Part shown: one piece after another, positions 45,412 through 56,985 of the stretch
How positions within the stretch are numbered: position 1 is the first letter of the stretch
Layout: each line of letters starts with the position of its first letter
From: Pseudomonas sp. GM21
GTDB lineage: Bacteria; Pseudomonadota; Gammaproteobacteria; Pseudomonadales; Pseudomonadaceae
Direction: 5' to 3'
DNA length: 64,000 nucleotides
NCBI RefSeq assembly: GCF_000282215.1
Contig: NZ_AKJS01000016.1
Span: 51,642 to 115,641, forward strand
The notes under the pieces: model-generated
Database searches by the model: none
Told to the model about the DNA's origin: nothing
What the model saw: the letters and a program-made list of their open reading frames with translations, nothing else
Position numbers and translations under genes: made by a program

Positions 45412-46168
45412 GAAAAACTCCTGCGCGCTTTTGGAAGAATGCGTCACGGCCTTCGGCAAAATCTTCCGACCCAATCAGCAAGGCTTGAGTGTCGGCCTCC
45501 CAGTCAAGCAGGGTGTCCAGGCTCAAAGGGTATCGACCCAACAAGGTTTTGGCTGCCGACAGCGGCCCTGGTGCACTGGCGGCCAATTGTTGGGCGCGCT
45601 GGAGAGCCGTCTCCAAGACCTGCCCGGGTTCGGCCAGAAAGTCGACCAGGCCTAGGCGTGCAGCTTCTTCACCGCCGAGAATCTGCTGAAACATGACCAG
45701 CTGGCGAGCCCGTGGCAGTCCGATACGCTGAGGCAGGGTCCAGAGTGAACCCCAGTCAGGCATGACCCCGACTTTGCCGAATACTGCACCGAAGCGGCTG
45801 TCGGCATCGGCCACGACGAAGTCGCAAGCCGCTGCCAAGGACAGGCCGGCACCGAATGCAGCGCCTTGCACGGCGGCGATCACCGGCACCCGACCATTGG
45901 CGATGGCACGAATGACCCGATGGCCGCAGCGCATGTCCTTGCGCATGGCCATCGGCCGGGTATCGAGGCCATCCAGCGGCCCCCCGGCACAGAAGTGCTG
46001 GCCGCCGCTGAGTACGATCACCCGAACGTTCTCGTTGTCTTGCAGGCTTTCGAGTTCGTCGGCCAGGCGGCGATAGAGTTCAGGTACCAAACTGTTGCGC
46101 TTTTCCGACAGGTTCATACTGACCAGAGCCACCGTATCGTGGTGGCTGACAGTGACGGCTGTATTCAT
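45401..46168 (-). CDS. Enoyl-CoA hydratase/isomerase family protein
   Basis: A 255-residue crotonase with HFCAGGPLDGLDTRP and GAAFGAGLSLAAACDFVV oxyanion segments, and FGAVFGKVGVMPDWGSLWT where a canonical hydratase has a catalytic Glu. That Glu is replaced by Asp in PDWG, so an isomerase or other crotonase reaction is possible. AAGGAATTGCCTG precedes the ATG. It is in the long minus-strand beta-oxidation operon. Confidence 0.87.
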   Translation of the reverse strand: MNTAVTVSHHDTVALVSMNLSEKRNSLVPELYRRLADELESLQDNENVRVIVLSGGQHFCAGGPLDGLDTRPMAMRKDMRCGHRVIRAIANGRVPVIAAVQGAAFGAGLSLAAACDFVVADADSRFGAVFGKVGVMPDWGSLWTLPQRIGLPRARQLVMFQQILGGEEAARLGLVDFLAEPGQVLETALQRAQQLAASAPGPLSAAKTLLGRYPLSLDTLLDWEADTQALLIGSEDFAEGRDAFFQKRAGVFRGL

Positions 46169-46193
46169 CAGGCAATTCCTTGGGTTTATCGGC

Positions 46194-47342
46194 TTACAGC
46201 CGCTCGATGATGGTCACGTTGGCCAGACCGCCGCCTTCGCACATGGTCTGCAAGCCATAACGGCCACCGCTGCGCTCCAGTTCGTGGAGCAAGGTGGTCA
46301 TCAGCTTGGTACCGGTGGCTCCGATCGGGTGGCCCAGGGCGATGGCGCCGCCATTGACGTTGGTCTGCTCGGCCGAGTAATCCAGTTCCTGCAGCCAGGC
46401 CATGGACACGCTGGCGAAGGCTTCGTTGATCTCCACCCGATCGATGTCGGCCATGCGCAGGCCGGCTTTTTCCAGGGCCCGGCGAGTGGCGGCGATAGGT
46501 GCAGTGAGCATCCAAACCGGGTCGTCGCCAAGAACGCTCATATGGACGATGCGTGCCCGTGGTTTGAGGCCATAACGCTTGACTGCCTCTTCGGAACAGA
46601 CCAATACCGCACTGGCGGCATCGGACATCTGGCTGCTGGTGGCCGCAGTCAATTGCCCGTCCGGCAGCAATGTCTGCAGCGTGGCCATTTTTTCCAGGCT
46701 GCTGCGTCGGGCCGTTTCATCCATGCGCAAGTCGCCATAGGGCACGATCTCCCGGGCGAAACGCCCTTGCTCGATCGCGGCCAGAGCACGCTCGTGGGAG
46801 CGCAGGGCATAGGCTTCCATGTCCTGGCGAGTAAAACCCCAGTGACGCGCAATGCGCTCGGCGGCCTCGAACTGCGAGAGCTGTTGCGTGCCATAGCGGG
46901 CCTGATAGGTTTTGGCTGAGGTCCACGGATCGGCAAAGCCCAGGTCCTTGGCAATGTACAAGGCGGTGTTGATAGGGATCTGACTCATGTTTTGCACGCC
47001 GCCGGCAATCACCACATCTTGAGTGCCACTCATGACGGCCTGGGCAGCAAAATGCACGGCTTGCTGGGACGAGCCACACTGGCGGTCGATGGTCACGCCG
47101 GGCACGTTATTGGGCAGGCCGGCACCCAGCCAGCAGAAGCGAGCCAGGTTGCCTGCATTCGGGCCAATGGCATCGATAGTGCCGAAGATGACGTCGTCAT
47201 AGTCCTCGGCTGGAATCGAGTTGCGCTCCACCAGTGCCTTGATGACATGTGCGCCCATGTCCATGGGGTGTTCCTGGGACAGGCTGCCGGCGCGTTTGCC
47301 GGTGGGCGTACGCAGCGCATCGACGATATAGGCTTGTTTCAT
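46194..47342 (-). CDS. Acetyl-CoA C-acetyltransferase-type thiolase, copy 3
   Basis: A 382-residue thiolase with Cys in [13 protein letters not shown], His in [15 protein letters not shown] and the second Cys in [12 protein letters not shown]. The subgroup is distinct from the two 402-residue thiolases. AAGGAGCTTTGC precedes the ATG. It is positioned between an ACAD and a crotonase gene of the same operon and should cleave a 3-ketoacyl-CoA. Confidence 0.9.
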   Translation of the reverse strand: MKQAYIVDALRTPTGKRAGSLSQEHPMDMGAHVIKALVERNSIPAEDYDDVIFGTIDAIGPNAGNLARFCWLGAGLPNNVPGVTIDRQCGSSQQAVHFAAQAVMSGTQDVVIAGGVQNMSQIPINTALYIAKDLGFADPWTSAKTYQARYGTQQLSQFEAAERIARHWGFTRQDMEAYALRSHERALAAIEQGRFAREIVPYGDLRMDETARRSSLEKMATLQTLLPDGQLTAATSSQMSDAASAVLVCSEEAVKRYGLKPRARIVHMSVLGDDPVWMLTAPIAATRRALEKAGLRMADIDRVEINEAFASVSMAWLQELDYSAEQTNVNGGAIALGHPIGATGTKLMTTLLHELERSGGRYGLQTMCEGGGLANVTIIERL

Positions 47343-47371
47343 GCAAAGCTCCTTGATCGAGTGGGCCGCGC

Positions 47372-48544
47372 TCAGCGAGCCTGAGTGTGAGGACGCAGAA
47401 CGTTCTTGGCGATGCTCCAGCGGTGCACTTCCGATGGGCCGTCATAGACGCGGAAGGCCCGCACATCGGAGAAGATCCGCGCGACGATGGTTTCGTGAGT
47501 GACGCCCTGGCCACCGAGGATCTGTACGCTGCGGTCGACCACACGCCAGATTGCTTCGGAAGAGATCACCTTGGCGACGCTCGAGGCATGGCGCCCAAGG
47601 TTGCCCTGGTCCAATACCCAGGCGCAGTGCCAGACCGCCAGGCGCGTGACGTGCAGGTCCATTTCGTTATCGGCCAGCTTGAAACCAACACCTTCATGCT
47701 CGCCCAGGGATTTACCGAATGCCTGGCGTTGTGCCGCGTAGCGGGTCGCTACGTCATGGGCGCGACGTGCTGCACCGAGCCAACGCATGCAGTGGGTCAG
47801 GCGGGCAGGGGACAGGCGCACCTGCGCATATTTTAGGCCTTCGCCAGGCTCGCCCAATACGTCACAGGCAGGCACCCGCAGATTGTCGAAACGCACGACG
47901 GCATGGCCACCGGGGAAGCATGAATCGAGTGCGTCCATCGCACGTACGATCTCAATGCCCGGACGGTCCATGTCAGCGAGGAACATGGTCGCCCGACCAT
48001 CTTCAAGCTTGGCCATGATGATGGCGAAAGTGGCCCCTTCGGCTCCGGTGATGAACCATTTCTCGCCTGTGATCAGGTAATCGTCGCCATCGCGAACGGC
48101 AGTGGTGGCGAGCATGCCCGGGTCCGAACCCGCACCCGGCGAAGGCTCGGTCATGCAGAAGCACGAACGAATCTCGCCCAGGGCCAGGGGCTTGAGCCAG
48201 CGCTCTTTCTGCGCCGGGGTGGCGATCACCTCCATCATGTGCATGTTGCCCTCGTCGGGCGCAGCAATGTTCAACGCCACCGGCCCCAACGGCGAGTAGC
48301 CCGCTTCTTCGAAGAGTATCGCCTTGGCCCGATGGTCAAGGCCAAGCCCGCCCAGCTCGGTGGGCATGTGCGAGGACAGCAGGCCGGCTTTGCGTGCCAA
48401 TGAAATCATTTCCCGGCGCAGGTCCTCGGTCGGGCCATGAGCGGTGCAGCGCGGGTCCTTTTCCAACGGGATGATGTGCTCGGCGATAAAGGCACGGGTG
48501 CGTTGTTGCAGGTCGAGCAGCTCGGGTGACAGGGTGAAGTCCAT
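47372..48544 (-). CDS. Acyl-CoA dehydrogenase, ACAD10/11-like
   Basis: A 390-residue dehydrogenase with ARKAGLLSSHMPTELGGLGL, CMTEPSPGAGSDPGM and the C-terminal QILGGQGVTHETIVARIF and YDGPSEVHRWSIAKNVL typical of the ACAD10/11/LvaC-like group. In that group an ACAD works with a kinase on 4-phosphoacyl-CoAs. A matching kinase and DUF6285 protein lie at 20634-22012, so a shared 4-hydroxyacyl-CoA pathway is possible. It may also be an ordinary acyl-CoA dehydrogenase. Confidence 0.88.
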   Translation of the reverse strand: MDFTLSPELLDLQQRTRAFIAEHIIPLEKDPRCTAHGPTEDLRREMISLARKAGLLSSHMPTELGGLGLDHRAKAILFEEAGYSPLGPVALNIAAPDEGNMHMMEVIATPAQKERWLKPLALGEIRSCFCMTEPSPGAGSDPGMLATTAVRDGDDYLITGEKWFITGAEGATFAIIMAKLEDGRATMFLADMDRPGIEIVRAMDALDSCFPGGHAVVRFDNLRVPACDVLGEPGEGLKYAQVRLSPARLTHCMRWLGAARRAHDVATRYAAQRQAFGKSLGEHEGVGFKLADNEMDLHVTRLAVWHCAWVLDQGNLGRHASSVAKVISSEAIWRVVDRSVQILGGQGVTHETIVARIFSDVRAFRVYDGPSEVHRWSIAKNVLRPHTQAR

Positions 48545-48598
48545 GGTTATTTCCGCTTCAAAAGGCTGATAAGAATGGTCGAAGGTGCATGCACGGAT

Positions 48599-50731
48599 TC
48601 ATGAATGGAACTTCAGGTTTTTCGAAGCCATATCGCGCATTTGAGGAGTGACTTGGTAAAGCCCTCCGAGAGCGGCGTAGTGGTCGCAACGCTCTACCAA
48701 TGCCGGCAAGCCGAGCCAGTCGGCGTACTTCAGGGCGCCACCGATCGGACGCGGGAAACCCACACCGAGGATCAACGCCATGTCGATTTCGATGGCACTT
48801 TCGGCGATACCTTCCTCCAGCGCCCGGGCTGCTTCGATCAGCGTCGGCAGCATGATGCGCTCGACGATTTCATCCGAGCTGAACTCGCGACGCCCGTTTG
48901 GCTGCACGCTGGCCAACAGGATTTCGGTGTGCGGATCGACGGATTTCACCAGACGGCCCTTGATATCGCGGTCGTAGCGGTAAAAGCCTATTGCGCTCTT
49001 CTGGCCCAGACGCTTGTCGGCGACCATGGCATCGACCGCATGGGAGAATCCGGGCAGCATGCGTTCGCCGTAGCCCTGAGTGATGCATTCGATTACATGG
49101 CGCGAAGTGTCCATGCCGATGACATCCTGCAGGTACGCAGGGCCCATGGGCCAACCAAAATCCTCCATGGCCCGGTCGATGGCCCGGTAGTCGGCACCGT
49201 CATGAATCAGTCGCAGAAAAGCCACGATGTAGGCGGTCAGGATCCGATTGACCAGAAAGCCCGGGCAATCCTTGACCACGATAGGCGTTTTGCCCAGGGT
49301 CGCGGCGTAGCTGGCAACCGTTGCCGCCGATTGCTCGCTGGTATGCGCGCCGCGAATGACTTCGACCAGCGGCATGACGGGCACCGGGTTGAAGAAGTGC
49401 ATGCCGACGAAATTTTCCGGGCGTTGCAGCGCGCTGGCCAGCTCAGTGATGGACAACGACGAGGTATTGGATGCAAGCACGGTAGCGGGGGCAACCAGGT
49501 TTTCGACTTCGGCCAGCACGGTTTTTTTCACCGCGAGGTTTTCAACAACGGCCTCAACCAGTATGTCGACTGCGCCCATGCCCAGATAATCCAGAGTTGG
49601 CGTAATCGAGCCCAGTACCTTTTCGGCCTGGTCCTGGCTCATGCGGTTGCTGCTCACCTGCTTGTCGAGCAATCTGCCGGCTTCGGTCATGCCCAGATCC
49701 AGTGAAGCCTGGGAAATGTCTTTCATGATGGTCGGTACACCGCTGGCAGCGCTGGTGTAGACGATACCGCCGCCCATGATGCCGGCGCCCAGTACCGCAG
49801 CGCTGTTCAGCTCGCGCGAAGCCTTGGCGTAGCCGCGCGCTTTCTTGCGCAGGTACTGATCGTTGATGAACAGCTGCACCAGTGCCTGGGCGGCCTGGGT
49901 CTGAGCAACTTGTGAAAAGGTAAGGTTTTCTTCGGTCAACGCCTCATCCACGGACAGCGCGGCGCTGCGCTCGAGCAGCTCGATGGCCAGCAGTGGCGCA
50001 GGCACCAATGGGTTGCGGGCAATCACGGCAGCCTTGGCATCGGCAATCTGTTGCGCATCCAATGCAAAGTGCTGGCTGCGTTCAATTCGCCGCTGGCGCC
50101 AATCACGTGAACCACTGACGGCCTCGGCCAATACGGCCAGCGCACATTCGCCAACAGCCGAGTCATCGACGACTTCATCGACTGCACCGAGTTGTTTTGC
50201 AGTCGCTGCCTTCTGTGGCTTGCCGGAAGTGATCCAGTCGATACTGGCAGCGGCGCCGATCAAGCGGGGCAACCTGGCCGTGCCGCCCAAGCCTGGAATG
50301 ATGCCCAGGCCGACTTCTGGCAAGCCGACCTTCGCGTTGCTGCCCAATACCCGGTAATCGGTGGCCAGGGTGACTTCGAAACCGCCACCCAAAGCCAACC
50401 CGTTGATAGCCGATACCGTCGGTATCGGGAGCTGCGCCAATTCGTTGAAAACCTGGTTCTGGGCCAGGTTGTAAGCGGCCAGTTCAGCTGCGGGGCGGGC
50501 GAACAGTTGAGTGAACTCGAATATGTCGGCACCGACGATAAAGCTGTCCTTGGCACTGGTCAGCACCAGCCCAATGATATCACCGCTGTCGCGTATTTCT
50601 TTGCAGGCGATGCGCAGCTCTTCGACTGTCAGGGCATCGAATTTGTTGACGGCCTCGCCCTTGCGGTCGAAGCACAGTTCGACCAGTTGATTGTCGAGGC
50701 GGGTCAGGTGCAGCGTTTGACCTTGATACAT
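48599..50731 (-). CDS. FadB-like fatty acid oxidation complex alpha subunit
   Basis: A 710-residue multifunctional protein, close to the 715 residues of E. coli FadB and colinear with it: MYQGQTLHL start, GLALGGGFEVTLATDYRV and GLPEVGLGIIPGLGG in the hydratase domain, AAVLGAGIMGGGIVYTSAAS and HFFNPVPVMPLVEVIRG in the dehydrogenase. The ATG at 50731 is chosen because homology starts there; about 30 upstream codons look spurious. It differs in type from the two FadJ-like genes here, so three such enzymes serve the pathway. Confidence 0.92.
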   Translation of the reverse strand: MYQGQTLHLTRLDNQLVELCFDRKGEAVNKFDALTVEELRIACKEIRDSGDIIGLVLTSAKDSFIVGADIFEFTQLFARPAAELAAYNLAQNQVFNELAQLPIPTVSAINGLALGGGFEVTLATDYRVLGSNAKVGLPEVGLGIIPGLGGTARLPRLIGAAASIDWITSGKPQKAATAKQLGAVDEVVDDSAVGECALAVLAEAVSGSRDWRQRRIERSQHFALDAQQIADAKAAVIARNPLVPAPLLAIELLERSAALSVDEALTEENLTFSQVAQTQAAQALVQLFINDQYLRKKARGYAKASRELNSAAVLGAGIMGGGIVYTSAASGVPTIMKDISQASLDLGMTEAGRLLDKQVSSNRMSQDQAEKVLGSITPTLDYLGMGAVDILVEAVVENLAVKKTVLAEVENLVAPATVLASNTSSLSITELASALQRPENFVGMHFFNPVPVMPLVEVIRGAHTSEQSAATVASYAATLGKTPIVVKDCPGFLVNRILTAYIVAFLRLIHDGADYRAIDRAMEDFGWPMGPAYLQDVIGMDTSRHVIECITQGYGERMLPGFSHAVDAMVADKRLGQKSAIGFYRYDRDIKGRLVKSVDPHTEILLASVQPNGRREFSSDEIVERIMLPTLIEAARALEEGIAESAIEIDMALILGVGFPRPIGGALKYADWLGLPALVERCDHYAALGGLYQVTPQMRDMASKNLKFHS

Positions 50732-50775
50732 GCGATAACCTGCTTTCTTGTTTGTTTTGTTTAGGCTGGGCTGAT

Positions 50776-52922
<2,147 letters not shown>

Positions 52923-52933
52923 GTGCTGTCCTC

Positions 52934-55090
52934 TCAGGCCGCATCGTTGCGTGGGTGGAAGCGCTCGCCGCGCTCGGCACGGGCACGCAGCCAGGCCGAA
53001 GGCCGGAAACGCTCGCCAAAGGCATCGGCCAATTGATCGCAGCGTGCGACGAAAGCTTGCGCACCGAGGGTGTCGATCAGAGAGAGCGTGCCGCCCGTCC
53101 AGGAAGGGAAGCCCAGTCCGAGGATGCTGCCCAGGTCGGCATCGGCGGCGTCGCTAAGTACACCTTCCTCGACGCAACGCGCGGTTTCCAGCGACTGGAT
53201 GTAGAGCAGGCGGTCCTTGACGGTGTCGACATCCGGTTGTTGCGCGGCACGCGGGAAGTGCTCGGCCAACCCCTGCCACAGATGCTTCTTGCCGCCCTGC
53301 GGGAATTCATAGAAGCCACCGCCGCTCTTGCGGCCGAGACGGCCAAGGTAGTTCATCAGTTCGACCACGGGCCTGGCATGCAGGCGCAGGAACTTGGCCG
53401 GCAGGCCATCCTTGTGGGCCTGGTCGATGACACTTTTCTGCAGGTCCAGCGAGACTTCATCGGTCACTGCCAACGGGCTGGTGGCCGCACTGGCCAGGCG
53501 CGCGGCATTTTCGATCAGAGCCGGGTTGACGCCTTCGGCCAGCATGGCCATGCCTTCATCGGTATAGGTACTGAAGATGCGGCTGGTATAGAAACCGGGG
53601 CTGTCGTTGACCAGGATCGGGGTTTTGCGCAATTGACCGACAAAGTCCAAAGCGCGGGCGATGGTTTGTTCGCTGGTCTGCTTGCCGACGATCACTTCGA
53701 CCAGCGGCATGCGCTCGACCGGCGAGAAGAAGTGCAGGCCGATGAAATTATCAGGACGCTTGGAATATTCGGCCAGCCCGGTGATCGGCAGGGTGGAAGT
53801 ATTGCTGGCAAATACTGCATCAGGCGCAAGCACGGCTTCGGCCTTGCTGATCACCGATGCTTTGACTTCACGGTTTTCGAAAACGGCTTCGATGACCAGA
53901 TCGCAACCGTCGAAGGCGGCGTAGTCAGAGCAGGGCTCAATCAGGGCGAGGATGGCATCGGCCTTGTCGCGGGTCTGGGTGCCGCGCTCCACGGCCTTGT
54001 CGAGGATGCGCCGGGAGTAGTCTTTGCCCCGGGCCGCAGCATCAGCGTTGGTATCGAGCAGCATGACCGGAACACCGGCAGCGGCACTGACGTAAGCGAT
54101 GCCAGCGCCCATCATCCCGGCACCCACCACGCCCACCTTGCGCACGGCAGTTTTGGCCGGGCCTGCAGGGCGGCGGACGAGTTTGTCGGCGGCGCCTTTG
54201 TTGATGAACATCGTGCGCATCAGGTTGCGTGCGACCGGATTGGCCTGCAGCGTGCCGAAGTACTTGGCTTCGACCGCCAGGGCCTTGTCGATAGGTAACT
54301 GGGTGCCTTCAAACACCGCCGAAAGAATCGCCAGCTTTGCGGGGTAGTTTTGCGCGCCGGAGGCTTTGGCCAGGGTAGTGCCAAACTGGAAGGAGCGGGT
54401 GGCGTGCGGGGCCAGACAGCCCACACCACCGGCAATCCGGTAGCCTTTTACATCCCACGGTTGAGTCACTTGCGGGTTGTCCAGAACCCAGCTACGCGCT
54501 CGCTCCAGCAGATCAGCAGCATCGACCAGCTCATCGACCACGCCCAATTGCAAGGCTTGGGCAGGTTTCAGGCTGGTGCCTTCAATCAACAGCGGCAGGG
54601 CTTTTTCTATCCCGATCAGACGAGGCAGGCGTTGCGTACCACCACCGGCAGGCAGCAAGCCGACGGTGACTTCTGGCAAGCCGACGATGGCTTTGGGACT
54701 ATCGACCAGCAAGCGCCGATGGCACGCCAGCGCCAGCTCAAGGCCGCCGCCCAGCGCCAGGCCATTGAGCGCGGCGACGAAGGGCTTGCCACCGGTTTCG
54801 ATGCGACGCATGAGAGCGTTTTCGCGTTCGAAGCGTTGCGATGCCTGCACAGCATCGACCCCCTGGTCGAAGGCATCGACCAGGTCCTTGAGATCGGCGC
54901 CGGCGATAAAGCCGGATTTGCCTGAGGTCAGGACTGCACCGCGAATGCCGGTGTTGGTAATGACTTCTTCGACCGCTGCCTGCAATTCACTAACGAACGT
55001 GGGTGTAAACACATTCACCGGGCGATCAGGCAGATTGATTGTAATAACGGCTACGCCATCGGCGCCCAGTTCCAGTTTCAAGGTATTCAT
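52934..55090 (-). CDS. FadJ-like bifunctional enoyl-CoA hydratase/3-hydroxyacyl-CoA dehydrogenase, copy 2
   Basis: A 718-residue fusion paralogous to the gene at 39958 along its whole length (GVAVITINLPDRPVN versus [15 protein letters not shown]). The hydratase domain has LALGGGLELALACHRR and GLPEVTVGLLPAGGG, the dehydrogenase VGVVGAGMMGAGIAY and HFFSPVERMPLVEVI. Start at 55090, where homology begins. It and the next thiolase mirror the thiolase-FadJ order of the plus-strand operon, which suggests duplication. Confidence 0.93.
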   Translation of the reverse strand: MNTLKLELGADGVAVITINLPDRPVNVFTPTFVSELQAAVEEVITNTGIRGAVLTSGKSGFIAGADLKDLVDAFDQGVDAVQASQRFERENALMRRIETGGKPFVAALNGLALGGGLELALACHRRLLVDSPKAIVGLPEVTVGLLPAGGGTQRLPRLIGIEKALPLLIEGTSLKPAQALQLGVVDELVDAADLLERARSWVLDNPQVTQPWDVKGYRIAGGVGCLAPHATRSFQFGTTLAKASGAQNYPAKLAILSAVFEGTQLPIDKALAVEAKYFGTLQANPVARNLMRTMFINKGAADKLVRRPAGPAKTAVRKVGVVGAGMMGAGIAYVSAAAGVPVMLLDTNADAAARGKDYSRRILDKAVERGTQTRDKADAILALIEPCSDYAAFDGCDLVIEAVFENREVKASVISKAEAVLAPDAVFASNTSTLPITGLAEYSKRPDNFIGLHFFSPVERMPLVEVIVGKQTSEQTIARALDFVGQLRKTPILVNDSPGFYTSRIFSTYTDEGMAMLAEGVNPALIENAARLASAATSPLAVTDEVSLDLQKSVIDQAHKDGLPAKFLRLHARPVVELMNYLGRLGRKSGGGFYEFPQGGKKHLWQGLAEHFPRAAQQPDVDTVKDRLLYIQSLETARCVEEGVLSDAADADLGSILGLGFPSWTGGTLSLIDTLGAQAFVARCDQLADAFGERFRPSAWLRARAERGERFHPRNDAA

Positions 55091-55107
55091 TGTGTTCGAT
55101 TCCATGC

Positions 55108-56316
55108 TCAGATCCGCTCGATCAGGGTGGCGGTGGCCATGCCGGCAGCGGCACACAAGGTGACGAGCGCGATGTTCAGGTCGCGACGCTCCAGTTCATC
55201 GAGCACAATGCCGATCAGCATCGCGCCGGTTGCGCCGAGTGGGTGGCCCATGGCGATCGAGCCGCCATTGACGTTGACGCGGTCAGGGTCGAGATTGAAA
55301 TGGCGCATGTAGCGCATCACCACCGAGGCGAAGGCTTCATTGACTTCGAACAAGTCGATGTCTGCGATGGTCATGCCGGTTCGAGCCAGCAGCTTTTCGG
55401 TGCAGGCCGCGGGGCCGGTGAGCATGATGGCCGGCTCGGAGCCGATCGAGGTGTAGCTGCGCACACGGGCGCGAGGACGCAGGCCCGCATTGCGGCCGAA
55501 TTCGGCATTGCCGAGCAAGACGGCAGCCGCACCGTCCACGATGGTGCTGGAGTTACCCGCGGTGTGGACGTGACGGATCGCTTCGATATCCGGATAGCGC
55601 TGCAGCATCACGGCATCAAAACCGTTCTGGCTGCCCATGGCCTCGAAAGCCGGTTTGAGACGCGCCAGATCATCCAGGCTCGCGCCATGGCGAATCGCTT
55701 CATCACAATCGAGCAGGGGCTGGCCGAGCAGGTCGGTGACAACGAATTGCGATTGCAGGAATCGACCATCCGCTTCGGCAGCTGCTGCCCGTTGCTGACT
55801 GCGCAGGGCAAAGGCATCGACGTCTACCCGGCTATAGCCGTCCTGTTCGGCAATCAGATCGGCACCGATGCCCTGGGGGATGTACCAGGTTTTCCAGATG
55901 ACCTGGGGGTCGGTATAAACGGAGCCGCCATCGGAGCCGATTGGCACCCTCGACATGCTCTCCACACCACCGGCAACGATGGCCCGCGCTTCGCCTGCAC
56001 GCAGAGTAGAGGCAGCCAGGTTGACGGCTTCAAGGCCTGAGGCGCAGTAGCGATTGAGCTGCAGGCCCGGCACGCTCTGGTCGTAGTCGGCAGCCAGGGC
56101 CGCGACCCGGGCAATATTGCCGCCTTGCTCACCAGCCGCCATGACACAACCCAGTAAAACATCATCGACCAGGCTGGTATCGAGTTGGCTGCGATCGCGC
56201 AAGGCGCTCAGGGTCTGGGCTGCCAGCGCGGTAGCACTGACTTCATGCAGTGCGCCATCCGGGCGGCCCTTGCCGCGCGGGCTGCGTACGTGGTCGTAGA
56301 TAAAGGCGTCATTCAC
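55108..56316 (-). CDS. Acetyl-CoA C-acyltransferase (thiolase), copy 2
   Basis: A 402-residue thiolase paralogous to the one at 38710 (YDHVRSPRGKGRPDGALHEV versus [20 protein letters not shown]). The nucleophile is in LNRYCASGLEAVN and the His in [15 protein letters not shown]. The second Cys segment is CAAAGMATATLIER rather than the usual CxGxGxG, a mild departure. It is the first gene of the nine-gene minus-strand operon, with an AT-rich element upstream. Confidence 0.9.
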   Translation of the reverse strand: MNDAFIYDHVRSPRGKGRPDGALHEVSATALAAQTLSALRDRSQLDTSLVDDVLLGCVMAAGEQGGNIARVAALAADYDQSVPGLQLNRYCASGLEAVNLAASTLRAGEARAIVAGGVESMSRVPIGSDGGSVYTDPQVIWKTWYIPQGIGADLIAEQDGYSRVDVDAFALRSQQRAAAAEADGRFLQSQFVVTDLLGQPLLDCDEAIRHGASLDDLARLKPAFEAMGSQNGFDAVMLQRYPDIEAIRHVHTAGNSSTIVDGAAAVLLGNAEFGRNAGLRPRARVRSYTSIGSEPAIMLTGPAACTEKLLARTGMTIADIDLFEVNEAFASVVMRYMRHFNLDPDRVNVNGGSIAMGHPLGATGAMLIGIVLDELERRDLNIALVTLCAAAGMATATLIERI

Positions 56317-56375
56317 GTCAAGGATCCCTCAAGGTCGGTGCGGCGGCGAACTGCCGCATGAGACCTAAAGATTAT

Positions 56376-56391
56376 AATCATACATATAATA
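56376..56391. promoter_or_regulatory. Putative operator, AT-rich element (copy 9)
   Basis: AATCATACATATAATA, 60 bases before the first gene of the long minus-strand operon. One mismatch from the derived consensus. Confidence 0.6.
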
Positions 56392-56479
56392 GAGCAAGAG
56401 GCAGGACCATCGGAATCGAAGGAATACCCGACGTGGGGGAGGCTCGCTGAAGAGGATTGACGCTTTCTCGAACATCAGG

Positions 56480-56790
56480 TCTCGCGATGGCATGTGCATC
56501 GCGGCCACCAAGGCGGCCGAGCCGGATTCAGCGCGACATCGTCCAGCGCACCATGCAAGTCCATGGCTCGCTCGGTGTTTTGCACGAAATGGTCCTGGGC
56601 GAGATGTGGATCTATGCCGCATCCAAGGGGCTGGTCGATGGCTTGGCTGCAGTGCACAAGGTGACGGTTGCGAAGAATCTGCTCAAGCACTACCAGCCGG
56701 CTCCCGGGTTGATCCCGATCGAGCATCCGATATCGCGCGGGCTGTTGCTGGAGAAACTCAAGGACTACCTGAGGAAGCTCTCTCGAAGGA
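56480..56790 (+). pseudogene. Remnant of an acyl-CoA dehydrogenase gene (C-terminal, frameshifted)
   Basis: One frame reads GMCIAATKAAEPDSA and another continues IVQRTMQVHGSLGVLHEMVL, then LAAVHKVTVAKNLLKHY. Joined, these resemble the last 100 residues of an ACAD (the helical part with the QVHGSLG motif). A frameshift near 56540 and the missing 5' two thirds show it is dead. It fills most of the 670-base gap between the thiolase and NMO genes. Confidence 0.7.
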
Positions 56791-56880
56791 AAATTGCGCG
56801 CTTGGCCCTCGTTTTTGCCGTTGTGCGGATAATGAAATTTCGGCTCACTGGTAGGGAAAGCTTTGAAAATATTATGCGCC

Positions 56881-56896
56881 AATGATATATATGATT
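56881..56896. promoter_or_regulatory. Putative operator, AT-rich element (copy 10)
   Basis: AATGATATATATGATT, 90 bases before the NMO-like gene that starts the 56986-59694 operon. Confidence 0.6.
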
Positions 56897-56985
56897 TAGC
56901 TCGAATTTGGGGTGTTGGTTCAGTCTTTATCCATCCGTTTTCGACCTTCCGGACGCCATCACTCATTCCGAGTACAGGAGAGCTT

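Noticed and set aside
52955..54298. 447-codon forward-strand open frame
   Set aside because: Antisense to the FadJ-like gene at 52934; its composition is typical of a shadow.
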